From the NCBI GenBank assembly GCA_028485475.2, contig CP144143.1, forward strand, positions 62,001 through 126,000: a stretch of 64,000 nucleotides of DNA. Direction: 5' to 3'. This DNA comes from Chitinophagaceae bacterium C216. GTDB taxonomy: Bacteria > Bacteroidota > Bacteroidia > Chitinophagales > Chitinophagaceae. The notes under the pieces are model-generated. The model was not told the DNA's origin. It did not search any database and saw nothing but the letters and a program-made list of their open reading frames with translations. Positions within the stretch are counted from its first letter, which is position 1. Every line of letters starts with the position of its first letter. The position numbers were made by a program, and so were the translations under genes. This document shows, one piece after another, positions 1 to 9,820 of the stretch.

Positions 1-41
1 GTTTATATCTCTAATTTCACATAATAGATTCTCAATAGTAG

Positions 42-2729
42 TTATCTGCCGCTATTCAGTACATACCCTCTCAACTCTTCATTAAACGCCTTTTCCTTCA
101 AGAGTTGTTCCAGCGTGATATGCATACGATAACGCCAGTAATGATGTGGATTGGCAGGCACATTGATGCGTTCTTCCTCAGGATTTTCCCTACGTAGTGA
201 TGCACTCATGCCCAATAAATCCTGCAACTGAAAAATACTCCACATAGCTGGAGCATGTAGGTGTTGCAATACGATAGCTTTATTAATCCATGGCTCACAG
301 AAGTATGGCGCCTCTCCTTTCTGCTCAAGCTCCGTATTATAAAACTGCTGCGTAATACTTCTGTTTTCTTGCCACCAGCCTCGAATAGTGCTCATATCAT
401 GCGTAGAAGGCGTAACAACGGATAAATAAGGTGCTGTGGCCGGGTTGAAAAAACTCACACCCCACTGCTTAGGCATGCGCTGAATCTCTAGACTTAGTAT
501 CCCCAACTGTTGCATCACACCGGGCACACTATCGGGCACCATTCCTAGGTCCTCACCGCATATTAGCATATTTGTTGCCGCTTTAAGCTGGGGTAATTTT
601 TTCAATGCTTCTTTTCGCCATAAATCATTTTGGCGACGATAGAAATAATCGATATACAAATCCCACAGTTGCTCTCTAATATGAGGCTGCAGATGTCGGA
701 ATGACGTTGTTTTATCCAGCGCAATACGGAAATGAAATTCTTTTTTATCCGAATTTTCCTGCTCGAATAAAAGTACGTTACTTACCAGATAGTATAAACC
801 CTCCCGCATTGAATGCGCAGCTTCTCCATCCTTATCGGAGAACCATGCTTCTATTTTTCTTTGGGTATCAAACTCCGGCAGAAGCTGATACTCCCGCGGA
901 CCATGTTTCTTCAGAAAATTCTGTTTGACTTCTTCTGCTCGTTCACCGAAAATTTCCTGCAACACCTCGTCAGTAATATAAGGCTTACAAAATCTTTCAT
1001 AATCGAACCATATACCTCGCTCGGCAAACTCATCTACATGCACCGGAATACAAGGGTCAAAGTGGCCCATGATCCCCTGCACAGCATCGATAGGAATACT
1101 CCATATCCTGAAAAAACCCAGAATATGATCAATGCGAAAAGCATCGAAATACAAGCTCATTTGCCTAAAACGCTTCCTCCACCATGCAAAATCATCCTGC
1201 TGCATACGGGGCCAGTTATAAGTAGGGAACCCCCAGTTCTGGCCTGTGGTGGCAAAATCGTCAGGTGGTGCCCCAGCCTGTAGCTGCATGTTATATAATT
1301 CTGGCTCTACCCAAGCATCGCAGCCGTAACGATAAATACCAATAGGAATATCACCTTTAATAATTACACCTTTTTGATGCGCGTACTGTACAGCATCTAA
1401 CAGTTGTAGGTGCAGCTGATACTGAATATAACAATGCAGCAACACTTCTTTATATCCTTCGTGTTCAGGCTTAAAGAACAAGGCAATCTCTTCCGGTCTA
1501 TACACGTTATGTGTGCTCCAGGTAGCAGGATCCGGAGACTGATATTTATCTCTCAAATAACAATAAGCAGCATAGGGCATCAACCAATACTGATGCTGCT
1601 GGAAGAAAGATTGATACTCCTGTGATTGCAGGCATGCATCACCTTCTGTTTTAAAAAGCGCTTTGAGTATGTCGAGTTTAAACTGTAATACCGCTTCATA
1701 ATCTACTGCATCCAGCTTGTTTAAGGCCTCTCTTTGAGCTTTAATTTTAGACAAAAGCTCCTCCTTATGCTGTTTGCCGAGGAGGGCATCCAGATGGATA
1801 TAAATCGGGTGCAAAGCAAATGCAGATATTGCCGCATATGGATAAGAATCTTTCCAAGTATGGGTAGCGGTAGTATCGTTTATGGGTAAGATTTGTATCA
1901 GACGCAATCCGGTAGTAACCGCCCAGTCGGTAAGTAGTTTCAAATCGCTGAACTCACCAATACCTAATCCCTTTTTACTTCTGAGACTAAATACCGGAAT
2001 GGCTACTCCTGCACCCTTCCAAGTATTATGCGGAAGATTGATAAATCCATCCTGCACAAGAATTTGCTCTCCTAAAGCAGCATGCTCAAAGCACCGACGG
2101 TTTTCACCGTCCTCATAACGCAACCATCGTTTTGTTTTTTTATTGTATACACCATATTTGTATGATACGGGGAAAGCTGCTCTACTCAAGTCTACTCCCC
2201 TCACCCAGGAGGAACCATCAAATTGCAACAATAAAGGGTGCTCCTCATCCCATTGGTGTAATACTTCGTTATCGCCTAATAGCCCTACTACCTCATCCTT
2301 ACCTAATAAGGGAGCCTTAACCTTGAAAATATGGGTGATGTTTTTTTTAAACTCAATCTTACTTGCTTTTCGTGAGGGCAATAATATTTTCTGAAAAGGA
2401 TCGGTGTAAAATACATTTGGGTAAGCACCGGAATAATTCCACATATCGAAAATCTTCAACGTGGAAACGTTGTGTTGCTTCAGATAGATCGTCCTATTAC
2501 GGAATTCGTGCACCAGTTCTCCGTCTGTACCCTTAAATACATATTTATACTCTAGAGGTTTCTCATCAAGGGTAGTTACATCGATATCCAGCTCTATACG
2601 CCAGAAGTCTTGATTAAAATAATGCATCTCTATCAAATCCCTACCACCGCCCAACTCAGCAGCATTTCCTGTAATAAAAAGGCTTTCTCCAAAATGTGTG
2701 TGATACCTGATGTAGAAAAAAAGTTTCAT
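42..2729 (-). CDS. malQ: 4-alpha-glucanotransferase (amylomaltase, GH77) with N-terminal starch-binding modules
   Basis: Transfers alpha-1,4-glucan segments between malto-oligosaccharides and glucose in cytoplasmic glycogen/maltodextrin metabolism. The 895-residue protein has two CBM20-like modules (about 1-110 and 130-230), then a GH77 barrel from about 260 to the end. The expected catalytic residues are visible: the nucleophile Asp534 in FRIDHILGF, the acid/base Glu726 in GEDLGMVPDS, and the Asp of TPSTHDMST. The long form with two N-terminal modules is the usual Bacteroidota and plant DPE2-like architecture. I chose the ATG at 2729; the frame runs a few codons further upstream only to a TTG. 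No signal peptide is seen. It ends close to the window edge and no operon partner is visible. Confidence 0.93.
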   Translation of the reverse strand: MKLFFYIRYHTHFGESLFITGNAAELGGGRDLIEMHYFNQDFWRIELDIDVTTLDEKPLEYKYVFKGTDGELVHEFRNRTIYLKQHNVSTLKIFDMWNYSGAYPNVFYTDPFQKILLPSRKASKIEFKKNITHIFKVKAPLLGKDEVVGLLGDNEVLHQWDEEHPLLLQFDGSSWVRGVDLSRAAFPVSYKYGVYNKKTKRWLRYEDGENRRCFEHAALGEQILVQDGFINLPHNTWKGAGVAIPVFSLRSKKGLGIGEFSDLKLLTDWAVTTGLRLIQILPINDTTATHTWKDSYPYAAISAFALHPIYIHLDALLGKQHKEELLSKIKAQREALNKLDAVDYEAVLQFKLDILKALFKTEGDACLQSQEYQSFFQQHQYWLMPYAAYCYLRDKYQSPDPATWSTHNVYRPEEIALFFKPEHEGYKEVLLHCYIQYQLHLQLLDAVQYAHQKGVIIKGDIPIGIYRYGCDAWVEPELYNMQLQAGAPPDDFATTGQNWGFPTYNWPRMQQDDFAWWRKRFRQMSLYFDAFRIDHILGFFRIWSIPIDAVQGIMGHFDPCIPVHVDEFAERGIWFDYERFCKPYITDEVLQEIFGERAEEVKQNFLKKHGPREYQLLPEFDTQRKIEAWFSDKDGEAAHSMREGLYYLVSNVLLFEQENSDKKEFHFRIALDKTTSFRHLQPHIREQLWDLYIDYFYRRQNDLWRKEALKKLPQLKAATNMLICGEDLGMVPDSVPGVMQQLGILSLEIQRMPKQWGVSFFNPATAPYLSVVTPSTHDMSTIRGWWQENRSITQQFYNTELEQKGEAPYFCEPWINKAIVLQHLHAPAMWSIFQLQDLLGMSASLRRENPEEERINVPANPHHYWRYRMHITLEQLLKEKAFNEELRGYVLNSGR

Positions 2730-2849
2730 CAATAACAAGCATTAGAATATTGTGTATATAGTACACAAAAGACGAAAATAGGTCTTCCGACCCTATTTTT
2801 AAAATAAAATTTCAATCGCCTAGTGTGCAAATATATTGGCAGTATGTAT

Positions 2850-2857
2850 TACATTTG
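2850..2857 (+). promoter_or_regulatory. Bacteroidota-type -7 box (TACATTTG)
   Basis: TACATTTG matches the Bacteroidota sigma-ABfr -7 consensus TAnnTTTG exactly and lies 18 bases before the ATG of the 51-codon gene at 2876. No clear TTTG is present at the -33 distance, so this is a motif match only. Confidence 0.5.
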
Positions 2858-2875
2858 CAGGCAAAAAGATAAGCT

Positions 2876-3031
2876 ATGTCAACCGGTACAAAAAATAAAG
2901 GGTTAATGTGGATTTTATTCCTGGTTTCTACTGCAGCATTTCTGTTCGCATGTTTTGCGCATTGGCCCTGGCTTACGCTGATATTGCCGTTCGTAACAAC
3001 TTTTTTTGTAAAGGCAATGGATATCATCTAA
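2876..3031 (+). CDS. Small hydrophobic membrane peptide, 51 residues, function unknown
   Basis: A 51-codon frame from ATG to TAA. The product has a short charged N-terminus (TKNK), then two hydrophobic stretches (about residues 10-27 and 33-46) split by a HWPW turn, and ends KAMDII. It looks like a one- or two-pass inner-membrane peptide. Support for a real gene: an exact -7 promoter motif 18 bases upstream, an A-rich leader, and a strong stem-loop terminator 36 bases after the stop, all on the same strand, in a gap between two minus-strand genes. It overlaps no other credible coding frame. I recognise no family and assign no function. Confidence 0.62.
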   Translation: MSTGTKNKGLMWILFLVSTAAFLFACFAHWPWLTLILPFVTTFFVKAMDII

Positions 3032-3066
3032 TCAGTAACAATCGATTAAAGTAATTTTCTATATCT

Positions 3067-3092
3067 GCCCCGCTTTTCAAGCGGGGCTTTTT
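3067..3092 (+). terminator. Rho-independent terminator of the 51-residue peptide gene
   Basis: Perfect 9-bp stem GCCCCGCTT/AAGCGGGGC around a TTC loop, followed by five T. It terminates plus-strand transcription from the small gene at 2876-3031. Confidence 0.85.
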
Positions 3093-3132
3093 ATGTTAGG
3101 ACTTCATCCAACTTTATTGCTCTTAGGATAAC

Positions 3133-3159
3133 AAAAAACCGAAAGCGGCATGCTTTCGG
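3133..3159 (-). terminator. Terminator after infC
   Basis: On the minus strand, CCGAAAGC and GCTTTCGG form an 8-bp stem around a 5-base loop, followed by six T. It sits 24 bases after the infC stop, so infC is not co-transcribed with rpmI-rplT here. Confidence 0.85.
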
Positions 3160-3182
3160 CTGAGAGAGTTATGATAAAGATT

Positions 3183-3803
3183 TTACTTTTTCTTGGATTT
3201 GGGAGCAATCATGGCTAGCATGCGTTTCCCTTCCAGTTTAGGCATGCTTTCTAAGGTTCCAAACTCCGCCAATCTTTCGGCAAACTTTAAAAGCAGTAAC
3301 TGGCCTCTATCCTGAAACTGGATTGCGCGTCCTTTAAACTGCACGTAGGCCTTTACTTTGTTACCGTCTTTCAAGAAACCTTCTGCGTGTTTTGCTTTAA
3401 AGTCGAAGTCATGATCGTCCGTATTGGGCGTAAAGCGTATTTCCTTTACCTCGGTGACCTTACTTTTGGCCTTAATTTCCTTTTCTTTCTTCTTCTTATC
3501 GTAAAGGAACTTATTGTAATCTATTACTTTACATACAGGAGGATCTGCAGTGGGAGAAATTTCCACCAGATCTAACTCCTGCTGTTGTGCAATTTTTAAC
3601 GCTTCTTGAATAGGATAAATCCCTACCTCCACATTATCGCCCACCAGGCGCACTTGTGGAGCCTTGATGTTGTGATTAATTCGATGTAATGTTTCCTTCT
3701 GAGGTAAACGATTCCTAAAGTTCACTTTGTTCTGTTTATTTCCACCAAACTGTCCCCCTCCGAAAGAAGGACGATTAAAATTTGGATTTTGTGGTACAGC
3801 CAT
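3183..3803 (-). CDS. infC: Translation initiation factor IF-3
   Basis: Binds the 30S subunit, prevents premature 50S joining and checks start-codon pairing. The 206-residue protein has an N-terminal extension rich in Asn/Gly/Phe (1-35), the IF-3 N-domain beginning near RINHNIKAPQVRLVG, a charged linker (KKKKEKEIKAKSK) and the C-domain with the conserved IRF and FKGR segments, ending EGKRMLAMIAPK. The extension is common in Bacteroidota. Start: ATG at 3803. In many bacteria infC lies between thrS and rpmI-rplT. Here thrS is about 6.4 kb upstream on the same strand with an efflux operon in between, and infC is followed at once by a terminator. Confidence 0.96.
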   Translation of the reverse strand: MAVPQNPNFNRPSFGGGQFGGNKQNKVNFRNRLPQKETLHRINHNIKAPQVRLVGDNVEVGIYPIQEALKIAQQQELDLVEISPTADPPVCKVIDYNKFLYDKKKKEKEIKAKSKVTEVKEIRFTPNTDDHDFDFKAKHAEGFLKDGNKVKAYVQFKGRAIQFQDRGQLLLLKFAERLAEFGTLESMPKLEGKRMLAMIAPKSKKK

Positions 3804-3863
3804 TTAATCTTTTAATTCAAGCAACTTCTTCCCATACAGAAGTTGGAAATATTGTTTATTTTA

Positions 3864-3908
3864 TTGCCTTATGGGATTAGGCAAGTTAAAATATTTTTTG
3901 CAAAGATT
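3864..3908 (-). promoter_or_regulatory. infC promoter-like box and leader hairpin
   Basis: On the minus strand AATCTTTG (3901-3908) differs from TAnnTTTG at one base and would give a leader of about 90 bases. Inside that leader TTGCCT and AGGCAA (3864-3884) form a 6-bp hairpin with a 9-base loop. infC leaders are regulated in several bacteria, but I see no defined ribosomal-protein-binding fold here. Confidence 0.3.
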
Positions 3909-3993
3909 GTGAATAAAACTCACTCATGCAATTTTTTATTTCACATAATTATAAGAAATAATAAGTGCGCTTATTTTTATATGTGATGATAAT

Positions 3994-4030
3994 AAAAAGC
4001 TCAAAATCGTAGAATGATTTCGAGCTTTTT
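3994..4030 (-). terminator. Terminator of the RND efflux operon
   Basis: AAAAAGCTC pairs with GAGCTTTTT, extended past one mismatch by AAATC/GATTT, around a 7-base loop. On the minus strand it ends in a T-rich run 20 bases after the RND permease stop. Confidence 0.75.
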
Positions 4031-4050
4031 ATCAACCTTAAGCCTCTACA

Positions 4051-7000
4051 TTACTCTTCTGGCTCATGAGCCTTTATCACTTTTTTACCGTAACTAATCT
4101 TCGTAATCAGCACATACAGCACCGGCACTACAAATATGGCTAGTGAGGTGGCGGCCATCATACCACCAAATACCGTCCAGCCAATAGTACGACGACTGAC
4201 AGACGCGGCCCCGCTAGCCATCATCAATGGCACTACCCCTAAGATAAATGCCAGAGATGTCATGATAATAGGACGCAACCTTAATCTTACCGCCTGTAAA
4301 GTAGCCTGCACCACATCGAGTCCCTTATCCACCCGTTCTTTGGCAAACTCTACAATCAAAATGGCATTTTTCGCAGCCAAACCTATCAAAGTAATCAATC
4401 CGATCTGGGCATACACATTATTAGTAAGCTTGGGCAAGAAAGTAAGCGCCAAGATAGATCCGAAGGCACCAATAGGTACTGCTAACAATACGGCAAAAGG
4501 AACGGACCAGCTTTCGTATAAGGCCGCTAGGAAAAGAAATACGAATATGATCGAGATAGCAAATATCATGGTTTGCTGATCTCCAGCAGCAATTTCTTCA
4601 CGGCTCATACCTGAAAACTCATATCCATATCCTGCAGGTAGCGTTTTAGCGACTTCGCGCAAAGCCTCGATCGCCTGACCACTACTATAACCTTCCTGAG
4701 GAGTTCCGTTAATTTCAATTGAACGATAAATATTAAAGTGAGATATTACTGCCGGCGCTTCAATCAGTTTAGTGGTAACCAGTAGATCCAACGGCACCAT
4801 ACTGCCTTGATTATTACGTACGTAATAGTCCTTCAGGTTATCTAAAGAACCGCGGTAAACATAATCCGCTTGTGTGACTACTCGGAAGTTGCGACCGTAA
4901 ATATTAAAGTCGTTTACATAACTACTTCCAAGGAAATTAGCCAGTGTGGTATATGCCTCTGCTACACTTACACCCATTTTTTTCGCCATCTCTCTATTCA
5001 CACTTACCTGATAACTGGGGGTGCGAGCATTAAAGAAGGTGTAAGCCCTTCCAATAGCAGGATGCGCATTAAGCTGTTGCAAGAACTTATTTGCAACTGC
5101 TTCAAACTGCTTTACATCGTCTGTAGTACCTACTTGCTGTAGCTGGAATGTGAAACCTGCAGTTTGTCCTAGTCCAGGTATCGCCGGAGGCGCAATAGGC
5201 ATCACTCTGGCTTCTTTAATATCCCGTGTAGCTGCCGTGATTTTTGCAATCACCGCATTTACATCCTGATTGGGACCTTTGCGCTGTTCCCATGATTTCA
5301 GCTTAACGAACATGGTACCCACGTTAGATTTATTACTAAAGCTGATAATATTGAGACCAGCCAAACCTCCTACCACATCTACTTCAGGGATCTCCTCGAT
5401 GCGGGTCATAATGTCTTTAATCATTGCAATACTGCGCGTGGTACTGGTTCCCTCAGGCATCTCGTAAGTCACAAACAAACGACCTTCGTCTTCAGTAGGA
5501 ATAAATCCTGTAGGTTTTATTTTAAACAGGAAGAACATGGTAACCACTACCAGTATTAACAATGTAATTACATAAGGCGTCTTCCTAATCCAGCGTCCCA
5601 CACTTTTCGTATAGCCACGCGTTACTTTAGCAAACCAGTCATTGAACTTATCGAAAAAGCGGTCCAGAAAGTTTTTCTTCTCCTTTAAAGTTGCAGTGGG
5701 CTTCAACATCAGCATACTTAATGCCGGAGTAAGCGACAATGCCACAAAAGCCGACAATAACACCGATACCGCAATGGTGATCGCAAACTGCTGATACAAT
5801 CTACCCACAATACCCGGAATAAAGCCAACAGGAATGAATACAGCTGCCAATATTAGCGCAATAGCTATTACAGGAGCAGAAATTTCTTTCATGGCCGTGA
5901 TGGTTGCATCCTTTGGCGACATACCCCGACTGTCGATATTATGCTGAATGGCTTCCACTACCACAATAGCGTCGTCCACCACAATACCAATAGCTAGAAC
6001 GAATGCAAATAACGTAAGCGTGTTGATCGTAAAGCCAAGCAGATGGAAGAATATAAACGTCCCAATCAATGACACCGGAATAGCCAGTACAGGAATAAGC
6101 GTTGCTCTCCAGCTTTGCAAGAATAAGAATACCACCAATACCACGAGCACCAAGGCTTCCATAAACGTGTGCAATACCTCGTTTATGGATATCTGTACCA
6201 CTGTTGCAGTTTCGAGAGGAATTTTAAAATCGATATCCTTAGGAAAACTAGGCCTTAGTCTATCCAAAGCCTCCATAATGCCTTTGTAAGTATCCAGCGC
6301 ATTGGCACCCGGAGCCTGATAAATTAGCAAGAAGGCTGCAGGCTTACCACTTACAAATGCATTAGCATTATAATCGAACTTACCTAGTTCTATTTTAGCA
6401 ACATCTTTTAGATATACGATGCTTCCATCGGATGGGCGTGTACGAACAATAATGTTTTCAAATTGCTCGGGAGTATTGATACGGCTGTTTGTCAGCAGAC
6501 TGTATTCAAATATCTGCTCGCCACTTTGTGGATTACCGCCGATCGTACCAGCAGCTGTTTGAAGGTTTTGCTCCTGTAATGCCGCATTTACCTCGGCAGG
6601 TGTAATACCCAATGCCGCCATTTTGGTAGGATCGAGCCATACGCGCATACTAAAGTCATCCGCCCGCGAGAAAATATCTCCTACACCTTTCACACGTAGC
6701 AGCGCATCTTTAACGTACAGGTTTACGTAGTTTCCGATAAAAGTGGCATCATGCGTACCATTAGGTGAGTAAAACGCAAGAGCCATCATAATACTAGGGT
6801 TACGCTTACGTACTGTTATACCCAATCGTTTTACCGCATCAGGCAAAGTAGGTTCCGCAACACTAGCACGGTTTTGCACGTCGAGCGTTGCAATATTGAT
6901 ATCTGTACCTACCTGAAAATTTACCGTAATGCTACTTTGTCCACTACTGGTACTGTTACTGGTCATGTAAGTCATACCGGGAGTACCATTCACTTGGGTT

Positions 7001-7200
7001 TCAATAGCAGTGGTGGTGGTCTGCTCCACCGTTTCTGCATCGGCACCGATAAAGTTACTAGAGATCTGTACTGTAGGCGGTGTAATATCAGGATACTGTG
7101 CCACAGGCAGGGTCAATATAGAAATTATCCCCACTAGCACAATAACAATCGATATGACGATAGCGGTTACCGGTCTTTTTATAAATACATCAGCTATCAT
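4051..7200 (-). CDS. RND-type multidrug efflux permease (HAE1/AcrB family)
   Basis: Inner-membrane proton/drug antiporter of a tripartite pump. The 1,049 residues match the usual AcrB length. Residues 1-30 form TM1 with the start MIADVFIKRPV, followed by two large periplasmic loops and two six-helix bundles. The proton-relay residues are visible: Asp409-Asp410 in GIVVDDAIVVVEA and Lys944 in GLAAKNAILIVEF. It is last in an operon (outer-membrane factor, adaptor, permease), 135 bases after the adaptor stop. Substrates cannot be read from sequence. No local regulator gene of the TetR or MarR type is present, so control is probably global or distant. Confidence 0.95.
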   Translation of the reverse strand: MIADVFIKRPVTAIVISIVIVLVGIISILTLPVAQYPDITPPTVQISSNFIGADAETVEQTTTTAIETQVNGTPGMTYMTSNSTSSGQSSITVNFQVGTDINIATLDVQNRASVAEPTLPDAVKRLGITVRKRNPSIMMALAFYSPNGTHDATFIGNYVNLYVKDALLRVKGVGDIFSRADDFSMRVWLDPTKMAALGITPAEVNAALQEQNLQTAAGTIGGNPQSGEQIFEYSLLTNSRINTPEQFENIIVRTRPSDGSIVYLKDVAKIELGKFDYNANAFVSGKPAAFLLIYQAPGANALDTYKGIMEALDRLRPSFPKDIDFKIPLETATVVQISINEVLHTFMEALVLVVLVVFLFLQSWRATLIPVLAIPVSLIGTFIFFHLLGFTINTLTLFAFVLAIGIVVDDAIVVVEAIQHNIDSRGMSPKDATITAMKEISAPVIAIALILAAVFIPVGFIPGIVGRLYQQFAITIAVSVLLSAFVALSLTPALSMLMLKPTATLKEKKNFLDRFFDKFNDWFAKVTRGYTKSVGRWIRKTPYVITLLILVVVTMFFLFKIKPTGFIPTEDEGRLFVTYEMPEGTSTTRSIAMIKDIMTRIEEIPEVDVVGGLAGLNIISFSNKSNVGTMFVKLKSWEQRKGPNQDVNAVIAKITAATRDIKEARVMPIAPPAIPGLGQTAGFTFQLQQVGTTDDVKQFEAVANKFLQQLNAHPAIGRAYTFFNARTPSYQVSVNREMAKKMGVSVAEAYTTLANFLGSSYVNDFNIYGRNFRVVTQADYVYRGSLDNLKDYYVRNNQGSMVPLDLLVTTKLIEAPAVISHFNIYRSIEINGTPQEGYSSGQAIEALREVAKTLPAGYGYEFSGMSREEIAAGDQQTMIFAISIIFVFLFLAALYESWSVPFAVLLAVPIGAFGSILALTFLPKLTNNVYAQIGLITLIGLAAKNAILIVEFAKERVDKGLDVVQATLQAVRLRLRPIIMTSLAFILGVVPLMMASGAASVSRRTIGWTVFGGMMAATSLAIFVVPVLYVLITKISYGKKVIKAHEPEE

Positions 7201-7335
7201 GAAAACGCTAATAGTTTAAGTTTAATGACTTTGTTGATTCCATGCTCCTCTAAAAAAACACTAAAGCATAGGAGGGCTTTTCTGCGCTTAAGACAACCCG
7301 ATAGGTTCTACTACCCGGTTATCAGTGATTTTTTA

Positions 7336-8469
7336 TTATTTCTTTGCAGGAGTAGCACCGGGGCTGCTCCCGGTAGTATCAGTAGTAATCAGCGAACCTT
7401 CTCTCAAGTTCTGCACACCTTCTACCACGATACTTTCCCCTGCCTGTAATCCATCCTTAATTAGAATATTGGTACCAAGCTGTTTACCCAATGTAACTTT
7501 CCGTTGTGTTACTTTATTACCATCCTCTACAACATACACAAAGAAGCTACCTAATTGTTCGGTTACTGCTTTATAAGGTATAAGTATGGATCTGGAGTTC
7601 GCCATATTCAGTACTCTTACAGTGCAACTCATACCTGCCTTTAGTAGCTGCTGGTTATTAGGAAATACAAGTCTAACTTTAATAGTACCGGTTTGCGGAT
7701 CTACAGCACGATCCATGGTATACACCTTTCCATAATGCGGATATATATCATTACCAAAAGCTAGAGAAAAGGTAGAATCGATAATATCCTTTGAATTTTG
7801 CAGTTTGGCAAACCGCATAATTTCTTTCTGATCTACTGCAAAATCTACCGCCATAGGATTATCGGTAGAAATAGTATTCAGCACGGTTTGTCCTGCCACC
7901 ACCGATGTTCCTACACGCACTTTAGAAATACCTATAGTACCGGTAAAAGGTGCATAGATGGTCGAGTAACTAACGTTGGCCTTAAGCGCATTTGCCTGCG
8001 CCTTTGCAGCGGCCAATTGTTTCTCGGCAGCTGCCAGTGCTGCATCAGCATAATCTACCTGCTGTTTTGCAATTGCGTCCTGCTTGTCTAAAGCATGATA
8101 ACGCTCGGCGTCTTTTTTTGCCTTCAGGAGATTGGTTTCCTGAAGCGCAATATTAGCCAGTGCAGCCTGATAATTAGCATCGTAAGTTTGCTGATCAATG
8201 CTATAAAGCTTTTGTCCTTTTACAACCTTATCTCCATCTTTGAAAAAAATACCCGTAATATAACCAGTGACCTGAGGCCTAATTTCAGATTCGTTCAGAG
8301 GGACAAGTATACCGGGATACTCATCATAATAAGCTGCAATACCACTCTCGGTAACCTGCATTACCGTAACAGGAACAGGTGCATTCTGTGGAGCTCCCTG
8401 CTGTTGTTGTTTACTTTTACAGGCTATCAGAGACAATAATAGAAACGCGTATATCGAAACTCTTTTCAT
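7336..8469 (-). CDS. RND efflux periplasmic adaptor (membrane fusion protein), lipoprotein
   Basis: Links the RND permease to the outer-membrane channel. The 377-residue protein starts at MKRVSIYAFLLLSLIACKSK, where LIAC is a lipobox, so it is probably lipid-anchored in the inner membrane. Order: signal/lipobox (1-17), barrel-sandwich half near TGYITGIFFKDGDKV, an alpha-helical hairpin rich in Ala/Lys/Gln (about 95-165), the second lipoyl half (APFTGTIGISKVRVG), then the beta-barrel and membrane-proximal domains. The frame extends 14 codons further upstream, but that would overlap the preceding gene and precede the signal peptide, so I use the ATG at 8469, 22 bases after the channel gene. Confidence 0.94.
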   Translation of the reverse strand: MKRVSIYAFLLLSLIACKSKQQQQGAPQNAPVPVTVMQVTESGIAAYYDEYPGILVPLNESEIRPQVTGYITGIFFKDGDKVVKGQKLYSIDQQTYDANYQAALANIALQETNLLKAKKDAERYHALDKQDAIAKQQVDYADAALAAAEKQLAAAKAQANALKANVSYSTIYAPFTGTIGISKVRVGTSVVAGQTVLNTISTDNPMAVDFAVDQKEIMRFAKLQNSKDIIDSTFSLAFGNDIYPHYGKVYTMDRAVDPQTGTIKVRLVFPNNQQLLKAGMSCTVRVLNMANSRSILIPYKAVTEQLGSFFVYVVEDGNKVTQRKVTLGKQLGTNILIKDGLQAGESIVVEGVQNLREGSLITTDTTGSSPGATPAKK

Positions 8470-8491
8470 CAGTTTATTTTTTAGTTTAGTT

Positions 8492-9820
8492 CTATTTAAC
8501 ATTAATAGCACCCTGAGCTTTTAGGACATCAATTTTACTGCTAAGCAGACTGTAAACAGCATTGTAATAGTTAATCTGGGCAGCTCTTAAATCGGTTTGC
8601 GCAGTAATCAGTTCCAGATAGGTTTTTATTCCTTCTCTGTACTGCAGTTCAATAATACGGTGTACTTCAGCGGCCAGCTCCATATTTTCCTTTAAAGCCA
8701 GATAGTTGGCCATACTCGCCTTGTACTGAGCTAAGGCGGATTGATACTCACTATTTACCTGATTGGTAAAGTTTTCTATATCCAAACGTGTTTGCTCAAC
8801 TTGTTTTTGTGCTATCGAAATATTATTCTTCCTTTTTCCACCTTGAAATATGGGGAAGCCCAAAGTAAGTGCAGCATAAGAATTAGGGAATCCTTGACTG
8901 TAAAGCTTGCTTAGGGCATTGTTCTGAAAGTTGCGAATATATGCACCATTGGCAGATACTGAAGGAATATAGCTCCATTTGTTATACTTAACATTCGCTT
9001 CCTGTAATCTTAGCTGTGCCTGCAGTTGTTGATACTCTACGCGCTGGGTGTAAACTGCCGTAGATAAGGTATCCAAATAGATTTCATTTTCCAGTGTAGC
9101 ACTATCGTATTGCAGGGTTAACTCTCTGTCTTCCGGATAATTGATTAGATACTTCAGATTAGCCAACTTAGCTCGTAATGCTTCTTCAATGGCGCGTTTC
9201 GAAGCTTGTGCATTGTTTAAAGCAATAGTGGCTCTTTGGTAATCGGTTTTATCTGCTACTCCTGCATCATAACGCGCACGCGCATCTTTTAAGCTCCGCG
9301 CCAGCATTGCAATATTTTCTTCCGTAATTCTTAATTGTTGCTGTGTTGCTAGCAGATCATAAAAACTACGAGAAACATTTGCTACAAGATTGATCTTAGC
9401 ATTTTCCACCTGCTTTTCTGCAATAAAGCGCACATCATCCTTAGTGCGACTAGCCAAAAGCACATCACGATTGAAGATGTTTTGTGTAGCAGTGAATTGC
9501 AAAGCTGATGAATTATCAACTCCAAAACGTATAGAATTACCATCCACAATATTTACCGGCAACTGAAAATTGCGCTGATAATTGTAGTTGAAGTTGACTT
9601 GAGGATACCAGTCGGCCAATTTGTTCTTTACCTGCAGATCGGTGATTTCTTGATCAATGGTAGCCTTTTTAACTGCAGGCTGATGCTCCAATGCGTAATC
9701 AATTAGTGCCGAAAGCGTGGCATCATTTAATGGAGGTTCTTCGCTGTTTTGTGCATGTATTTTCGTACTTATTATCGAAAGTACAAAGAGCAAAAGCAGC
9801 AGTGTTTTTCTTCTCATCAT
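8492..9820 (-). CDS. TolC-family outer-membrane efflux protein
   Basis: Outer-membrane channel of the tripartite pump. The 442-residue protein has a signal peptide (MMRRKTLLLLLFVLSIISTKIHAQ, cleavage after HA) and two structural repeats of the OEP type rich in Gln, Ala and Leu helices, each with a beta-strand pair, for example VNFNYNYQRNF and VSANGAYIRNF. The length fits the family. I use the ATG codons at 9820/9817; an upstream extension would place extra residues before the signal peptide. It is first of the three-gene efflux operon and so carries the operon promoter. Confidence 0.93.
   Translation of the reverse strand: MMRRKTLLLLLFVLSIISTKIHAQNSEEPPLNDATLSALIDYALEHQPAVKKATIDQEITDLQVKNKLADWYPQVNFNYNYQRNFQLPVNIVDGNSIRFGVDNSSALQFTATQNIFNRDVLLASRTKDDVRFIAEKQVENAKINLVANVSRSFYDLLATQQQLRITEENIAMLARSLKDARARYDAGVADKTDYQRATIALNNAQASKRAIEEALRAKLANLKYLINYPEDRELTLQYDSATLENEIYLDTLSTAVYTQRVEYQQLQAQLRLQEANVKYNKWSYIPSVSANGAYIRNFQNNALSKLYSQGFPNSYAALTLGFPIFQGGKRKNNISIAQKQVEQTRLDIENFTNQVNSEYQSALAQYKASMANYLALKENMELAAEVHRIIELQYREGIKTYLELITAQTDLRAAQINYYNAVYSLLSSKIDVLKAQGAINVK

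Noticed and set aside
2812-3027. Minus-strand frame opposite the 51-residue peptide gene
   Set aside because: No promoter or terminator on that strand and low-complexity composition; the plus-strand frame has both signals.
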